Below are positions 60,165-64,000 of a stretch of 64,000 nucleotides of DNA, one piece after another. Under the pieces are notes generated by a model, which was not told the DNA's origin, did no database searches, and was given only the letters and a program-made list of their open reading frames with translations. The DNA is from Anaerohalosphaeraceae bacterium. GTDB taxonomy: Bacteria; Planctomycetota; Phycisphaerae; Sedimentisphaerales; Anaerohalosphaeraceae. The position numbers and the translations under genes are program-made. The stretch covers positions 62,001-126,000 of the forward strand of contig DAOSUR010000006.1 in the NCBI GenBank assembly GCA_035378985.1, written 5' to 3'. Position 1 is the first letter of the stretch; each line of letters starts with the position of its first letter.

Positions 60165-60196
60165 AAAAAAAAGCCTTCGGTATGTGAAAGCGAAGG
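60165..60196 (-). terminator. Second terminator-like hairpin downstream of the PEP-CTERM gene
   Basis: On the minus strand a 6-bp CCTTCG/CGAAGG stem with an 11-base loop is followed by C and eight T residues. It lies about 75 bases beyond the stronger terminator at 60272-60300. Confidence 0.5.
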
Positions 60197-60271
60197 ACAA
60201 AAGACGAAGTCAGGGCAACCATTTACGCAACAAATAAATGTACCGCTTAAGGAAATAACGGCAGATTGAAT

Positions 60272-60300
60272 AAAAAAAAGGCCTCTTCATCGAAGAGGCC
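60272..60300 (-). terminator. Rho-independent terminator of the PEP-CTERM gene
   Basis: On the minus strand a perfect 9-bp stem (60292-60300 with 60280-60288) and 3-base loop is followed by eight T residues. It lies 36 bases past the stop codon at 60337. Confidence 0.9.
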
Positions 60301-60336
60301 TTGAGAAACGCACATCAGGAGTAAGATAATAGGATT

Positions 60337-60981
60337 TTAGTTTTTCCTGCGAAGCAGCAGACCGCCCAGACCGAGCAAAGCCAGCGAGGCCGGCTCCGGA
60401 ACTGTAGAAATCACAACAGCCTTGGAGGCAATCGCACCGGCCGGATCGCTGACCGGCCCCAGAACCGCAAAGCCGACCTGAGTGACCGGCAGAGCAATCG
60501 GGTTAACCGTCAGGGTCAGGGTATTCAGACCGGGGGTCAGATTCGCAGAGACCATATTAATCGTTGCCCAGCCGCTGGCCGGATCCAAAACCTTAATAAA
60601 CGCCTTTGTGCTGTACCCTTCCGCCGCAAGGTTGTTGCTCAGCACCAGATAGGTGAAGGTGACCGTCTGGCCGGCCAGACCGCCGTACCATTCCCGATAG
60701 AAGTTGCCTTCCATCATTTTATTGGGGGCGCCGTTCACAACCCAATACGGGTCCGACGGATTCCAGCAGTTGGTGTTCGACTGAAGAACCAGTGTATCCC
60801 CTGCAAAACCGGCCCGAAGGTCCGCTGTGCCCCACGCACTGCCCCATTGATAATTCATGCTCATATCAAAAACATTCATCCATCCATACCAGGTTGCACC
60901 GGGGTCAACCCCATTGACCACCAAGTCTGCCTGAGCGGCTCCCATCAAACAAAGAGCAGCCAAAACGAATACTTTTTTCAT
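60337..60981 (-). CDS. PEP-CTERM secreted protein
   Basis: A 214-residue secreted protein. It has a signal peptide (MKKVFVLAALCLMGAAQA), a beta-rich ectodomain without catalytic motifs, and a PEP-CTERM tail: VPEPASLALLGLGGLLL and RRKN. GGAGG lies eight bases before the ATG at 60981; an ATG at 60987 is too close to it. The gene is divergent from a dockerin-tailed protein at 61542, continuing the pairing seen twice elsewhere in the window. The ectodomain has a CBM-like look, but no clear homology to its partner could be shown by eye. Confidence 0.8.
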   Translation of the reverse strand: MKKVFVLAALCLMGAAQADLVVNGVDPGATWYGWMNVFDMSMNYQWGSAWGTADLRAGFAGDTLVLQSNTNCWNPSDPYWVVNGAPNKMMEGNFYREWYGGLAGQTVTFTYLVLSNNLAAEGYSTKAFIKVLDPASGWATINMVSANLTPGLNTLTLTVNPIALPVTQVGFAVLGPVSDPAGAIASKAVVISTVPEPASLALLGLGGLLLRRKN

Positions 60982-61156
60982 CCTCATTTCCTCCACACAA
61001 AAAAGTTCCTCTTGTTTCGAACCGCCGTTTCCATCCGAAGGCAAAACGACCCGTTCCTCACACACACTTCACCGCCTTCTTTTGTTCCATGAGGCAGTCT
61101 CAAAGGTGTTGTCTTACAGCTTACTAAGAGCTTTAGCAATCGGTTTCTAACAGCAT

Positions 61157-61185
61157 AATTTACGCTTTTGCAAAACAAAAGTCAA
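61157..61185 (-). promoter_or_regulatory. Promoter of the PEP-CTERM gene at 60981
   Basis: On the minus strand TTGACT (61185-61180), a 17-base spacer and TAAATT (61162-61157). The leader would be about 170 bases. Confidence 0.6.
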
Positions 61186-61375
61186 TCCATTTTTTTGCGA
61201 AAAATTCAAAAAATTTCTTCCCCGAAGGGCCTCTTGCTGCCGCCCCGTGTTGCTGCAACCGGTCAACCTCCCCGGCATCCATTTCACACAAGTGCTTTCA
61301 TCCAAAAGGGTTGCACATCATTCCGCCGCTGTTTCGCGGCAGTTTAGGCCCGAAAAATCCGCCTGTCTCATATTT

Positions 61376-61395
61376 AATAGCAAGCGATTGCTATT
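61376..61395. promoter_or_regulatory. Inverted repeat between divergent promoters
   Basis: AATAGCAA and TTGCTATT form a perfect 8-bp inverted repeat around GCGA, 32 bases upstream of the plus-strand -35 box. It has the size of a dimeric repressor site. Confidence 0.45.
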
Positions 61396-61427
61396 CGAGA
61401 ATTTTTGATAATTTTCATTTTTTTCTC

Positions 61428-61457
61428 TTGCAATTTTCCGATACAACAAAGTATAGT
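61428..61457 (+). promoter_or_regulatory. Promoter of the dockerin-tailed gene at 61542
   Basis: TTGCAA (61428-61433), an 18-base spacer and TATAGT (61452-61457), giving a leader of about 78 bases. Confidence 0.6.
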
Positions 61458-61541
61458 AAACACTTGTCTGAACAGCTTACTGAGCGGTTGGCAAATGGCA
61501 TCGGTTCGGTTCAAAAATCATAAAAATCAGGAGGTTTGTTT

Positions 61542-62948
61542 ATGACCAAAACATCATTCTTTCCCGGAGGGTTCTCCTTTAGACACTCGGCAGGCGTACT
61601 GGCTGCTCTCTTCCTTATTCTCGCAGCGGTACCGGCCCATGCCCTCTTTCTGGTAAACAACGGCGGCTTTGATATCAATGCCGCAGATTGGAATGCCGCC
61701 GGAGGCGGCGGCCCCTGGGCTCCCGGGCATGTCGCTACAGGCGGAAATCCCGGCGGATATCTCACTCTTCAAAGTAACGATAATACCTGGTCTGTCTGGT
61801 ATCAGGTCATCAATGAAAACCTGAATGTCTGGGGAATTCCTGTCGGAACGACCATTGTTTTCGGGGCGGACATGATTGACTTGGGACCGGTTGGAAACAA
61901 CACTGTGGGCGGCCTGAAAATTGAGGCATGGAACGGCGCAATGATTAATGACTACGCGATTCAGTTTCCTGTCACGACGTCCTGGCAGCGGTATTCCGCC
62001 CAGTACACAATTCCCGCCGCCGCCCAAAGTCTGAAGATGGTTCTGACGAATGTCAACAACAACGGAAAAGGAGTTGCACGATACGGCTTTGACAATGTCT
62101 TCTTTGCGATTCCGGGCGGCACACCGGCACTCAAGCCGGTTCCCTATGTCGGCCGAGGCCTCAATCCGGCCAATCCGATTCTCAGCTGGACGTATCCGGA
62201 CCCCAATCGTCCGGGCGATACCCTTACGGCGGATGTGTATGTTCTGGAAAGCAATGTGCTGCTCAGCCGAGAACCGAATATGGGGCCGGTCCTGGTGGAC
62301 CCCGGTGTGGTAAAAGTGGCCGATGATATTACGGCTTCGAGCATCAATTTGTTGAATGCCGGCTACACGGTTCAGCAGGACAAATATTATTACTGGGCGG
62401 TTCATGTCAACGACCCCACACTGGGCACCATCAAGGGCTTTACCTGGTACTTCCAGACCTTCGATGCTCCGCCGGTCAGCGCCAACGCCGGCGCCGATCA
62501 ATACGTCTGGCTGACGATGAACGACGGCACTCCCACTGACGGCAAAGTGACCTTCACCCTCTCCGGATCCTATGTGGATGACGGCAAGAGCCCTGTAACG
62601 GCAACCTGGGCCCTCGATCCGGTCCTGACCCAGACGGACCCGGCGACGCAGGTTGTCATTCACAATCCCAACAGTCTGACCACTCAGGTAACGATTGACA
62701 ACACCGGCTGGTTCTTCTTTGTTCTTACGGCCCAGGACCAGGTCGGCTCGGCCTCAGACGTAGTGAACGTAGGAGTGTATGCAGGCGCCTGTGAAGCGGC
62801 TTATCAGGACCCGTCGGACATCCAGACCCGGTATCCGAACGGACACGGAGACATCAACGGCAACTGTGAAATCGACCTCGAAGACTTAGCCATCCTCGCA
62901 AGGAGCTGGCTGGACTGCATGAGCAGCAAACTCGGCTGCACACCCTAA
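61542..62948 (+). CDS. Secreted CBM-like / PKD-like protein with dockerin-like tail
   Basis: A 468-residue secreted protein. The signal peptide is long (about residues 1-36, ending AHA). Residues about 37-195 form a CBM-like module, about 200-305 a beta-rich segment (VYVLESNVLL) resembling that of the 2431-3807 protein, and about 310-410 a PKD-like domain starting VSANAGADQ, also shared with 2431-3807. The tail has DINGNCEIDLEDLAIL followed by WLDC. CAGGAGG lies seven bases before the ATG at 61542; an in-frame TTG at 61536 is not preferred. A terminator follows. Confidence 0.77.
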   Translation: MTKTSFFPGGFSFRHSAGVLAALFLILAAVPAHALFLVNNGGFDINAADWNAAGGGGPWAPGHVATGGNPGGYLTLQSNDNTWSVWYQVINENLNVWGIPVGTTIVFGADMIDLGPVGNNTVGGLKIEAWNGAMINDYAIQFPVTTSWQRYSAQYTIPAAAQSLKMVLTNVNNNGKGVARYGFDNVFFAIPGGTPALKPVPYVGRGLNPANPILSWTYPDPNRPGDTLTADVYVLESNVLLSREPNMGPVLVDPGVVKVADDITASSINLLNAGYTVQQDKYYYWAVHVNDPTLGTIKGFTWYFQTFDAPPVSANAGADQYVWLTMNDGTPTDGKVTFTLSGSYVDDGKSPVTATWALDPVLTQTDPATQVVIHNPNSLTTQVTIDNTGWFFFVLTAQDQVGSASDVVNVGVYAGACEAAYQDPSDIQTRYPNGHGDINGNCEIDLEDLAILARSWLDCMSSKLGCTP

Positions 62949-62978
62949 CTTATGAAACGCCGCCGAAGAGCATAATTT

Positions 62979-63014
62979 AGAGAAGGCCGGAAAAAAACCG
63001 GCCTTCTCTTTCAT
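62979..63014 (+). terminator. Rho-independent terminator between dockerin-tailed and prepilin-like genes
   Basis: A perfect 12-bp stem (62979-62990 with 62998-63009) with an A7 loop is followed by a short, interrupted T stretch. It ends only about 12 bases before the start codon of the next gene. Confidence 0.75.
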
Positions 63015-63025
63015 TTGGAAGGACT

Positions 63026-63841
63026 ATGTGCCTCAAAACTCAGAAATCCGCCGCCTTTACGCTGATTGAACTGCTGGTTGTCATCGCCATTATCTCTCTT
63101 CTGCTGGCCGTCATCGTCCCCGCCCTGCGAAAAGCCAAAGAATCCGCCCGCGCCGTCGTCTGCCGAACGCACCTGAAAACCCTCGCGTTAGCCAATGAAC
63201 TTTATGCCTCCCGCTGCGACAACTGGTACGTGCCGGTAATTGACACTACGATGACTGCCCGCGGCGAACCAACCTGGAACTCCAATACCCTCTTTCGTGA
63301 ACTGGTCGGACTTCAAAGCGCCTATGTCGGCAGCAGTTATGTTCTCCCGCCGGAGTACCTCTGTCCCTCTGACAGGCAATCCAACGAGGCCTACTGGAAT
63401 CAGGCCGGCGTGACGTATGCCAATTTCGTCAGCTACGGCTGCAACCTGACTGACTGGGGCCCCGACTCCCGCAGTCCGGTCTCCTGGAGCGGCAACATTC
63501 CCGTGAGCACCTGGTCCTGCCGCTTCCGAGCCGGAATGCTCCGTACACCCGCCGAAGCGATTATGTTTGCCGACAGCGGCGACATCTGGGTCCGCAAAGC
63601 CGGCGCCGATTATAAAACCTATTGGAATCAGTACGGGCAGGACATCGTCAAATACCGCGCCCGCAATATGTGGCATCCCGTTTATTACCGACACAAGGAA
63701 GGAGCCAACCTCTCCTTTTTTGACGGGCACGTCGAATTTCTTAAAAAGGAATCTCTCTTCTTCTACCAGAACAACACCGATACTCCTGATGACGGGCGAA
63801 ACAATCAGATTTGGTTCTGCATCCCCCAAAACCGTCCCTAA
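63026..63841 (+). CDS. Prepilin-type N-terminal, DGH-motif protein
   Basis: A 271-residue prepilin-like protein. The N-terminus has AAFTLIELLVVIAIISLLL after a ten-residue leader, and FFDGH lies near residue 237, preceded by a YRHKEGANLS segment. GGAAGG lies very close to the ATG. It directly follows a terminator hairpin, so its expression may come from readthrough of the dockerin-tailed gene. It converges with a partial transporter gene. Confidence 0.78.
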   Translation: MCLKTQKSAAFTLIELLVVIAIISLLLAVIVPALRKAKESARAVVCRTHLKTLALANELYASRCDNWYVPVIDTTMTARGEPTWNSNTLFRELVGLQSAYVGSSYVLPPEYLCPSDRQSNEAYWNQAGVTYANFVSYGCNLTDWGPDSRSPVSWSGNIPVSTWSCRFRAGMLRTPAEAIMFADSGDIWVRKAGADYKTYWNQYGQDIVKYRARNMWHPVYYRHKEGANLSFFDGHVEFLKKESLFFYQNNTDTPDDGRNNQIWFCIPQNRP

Positions 63842-63882
63842 AGCACTCTGCTGAGCGGCGGTCAGTTTTGAGCCATTGCTGT

Positions 63883-64000
63883 TTATGCCGGCCGTTTGCC
63901 CCTTCGCTTTTCCAAAATCTGTCGGATTTCGTTGGCTTTCGTTTCGTCAATCTCATACGTGTAAATCACCGCGATTGCCAGCGCCGAGGTCGCCAGCGGA
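63883..64000 (-). CDS. C-terminal end of a probable sugar symporter (5' part outside window)
   Basis: Thirty-nine codons of a minus-strand gene are visible, ending at a TAA at 63885-63883. The peptide has a hydrophobic stretch (LATSALAIAVIYTY), then EIDETKANEIRQILEKRR and a basic tail. This resembles the C-terminus of GPH/MelB-type or MFS sugar:cation symporters, but too little is present for certainty. Confidence 0.5.
   Translation of the reverse strand, partial: PLATSALAIAVIYTYEIDETKANEIRQILEKRRGKRPA

Larger units (their letters stand above)
59893..60336. other. Intergenic region upstream of the ECF sigma gene
   Basis: This 444-base region holds two minus-strand terminator-like hairpins (60165-60196 and 60272-60300) and, closer to the sigma gene, a very AT-rich stretch around 60013-60060 with repeated TATAAT-like sequences where the sigma promoter probably lies. 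CTTAAG-GATT-CTTAAG at 60086-60101 is a short inverted repeat. No gene or known riboswitch was recognised. Confidence 0.5.
60982..61541. promoter_or_regulatory. Divergent region between PEP-CTERM and dockerin-tailed genes
   Basis: This 560-base AT-rich region contains a minus-strand promoter (61157-61185), a plus-strand promoter (61428-61457), an inverted repeat (61376-61395) and a GTGTG-rich minus-strand leader at 61057-61073. No coding frame was accepted here. Confidence 0.6.

Noticed and set aside
60150..60240. A possible cyclic-di-GMP or other riboswitch in the region upstream of the sigma gene
   Set aside because: A GGGCAACC-like string suggested it, but the required conserved core and pairing could not be found. 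The hairpin with a T tract fits a minus-strand terminator better.
1..64000. CRISPR arrays, tRNA or rRNA genes, insertion sequences, prophage genes
   Set aside because: No regular short repeats, no tRNA cloverleaf pattern, and no transposase, integrase or phage structural genes were recognised on reading either strand.

Overview
The window looks like a chromosomal segment of an anaerobic, carbohydrate-degrading planctomycete of the class Phycisphaerae, probably Sedimentisphaerales-like. This is an inference from gene content. The supporting features are PEP-CTERM proteins, proteins ending in a single dockerin-like repeat, prepilin-like proteins with the GFTLIELLVVIAII signature, several sulfatases, an ECF sigma/FecR pair, LPS biosynthesis genes, a superoxide reductase and the complete [FeFe]-hydrogenase maturation set. 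No rRNA, tRNA, CRISPR array or insertion sequence was recognised.

Layout. Positions 1-16007 form a (galacto)mannan utilisation locus: a truncated GH5-like enzyme, two extracellular carbohydrate-binding-type proteins, lipoprotein mannanases of GH113 and GH26, an operon with an SSS-type symporter, a cellobiose/mannobiose 2-epimerase and a GH130 phosphorylase, a LacI-type regulator and a GH27 alpha-galactosidase. Three promoters in this locus share one architecture: a 16-bp LacI-type operator 4-6 bp upstream of a -35 box, then a 17-bp spacer and a -10 box. The expected pathway is mannan to mannobiose, import, epimerisation to mannosylglucose, then phosphorolysis.

Positions 16117-25225 carry a superoxide reductase followed by a colinear set: isocitrate-type dehydrogenase, lpxK, hldE, gmhB, a heptosyltransferase, a WaaP-like kinase, a GT4 glycosyltransferase and plsY. 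This is LPS-core and phospholipid synthesis. Positions 25210-28983, on the minus strand, hold an aminotransferase, a DUF72 protein, TrmO and two cyclophilins. Positions 29234-33254 hold hydG-hydF-DUF2798-hydE. Positions 33212-38650, on the minus strand, hold a carbamoyltransferase, an SxtJ-like protein, a DUF5989 protein, an SGNH-hydrolase-like membrane protein and a sulfatase. A compact predicted small RNA (38833-38916) precedes a coupled plus-strand set of DUF1638, metallophosphoesterase and mntP, followed by thiE.

Positions 42418-59892 form a 13-gene minus-strand array headed by an ECF sigma factor and a FecR-like protein. It continues with a prepilin-like protein, three sulfatases, four extracellular display proteins, one GH2 and two GH43-type enzymes, and looks like a sulfated-polysaccharide utilisation locus. 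Positions 60337-64000 hold a divergent PEP-CTERM/dockerin-like pair, a prepilin-like gene and the 3' end of a probable sugar symporter.

The most interesting themes are the repeated pairing of PEP-CTERM proteins with dockerin-tailed proteins (in two cases sharing the same ectodomain), the shared operator-promoter geometry in the mannan locus, the C-rich predicted small RNA, and a GmhB phosphatase fused to a predicted membrane anchor.
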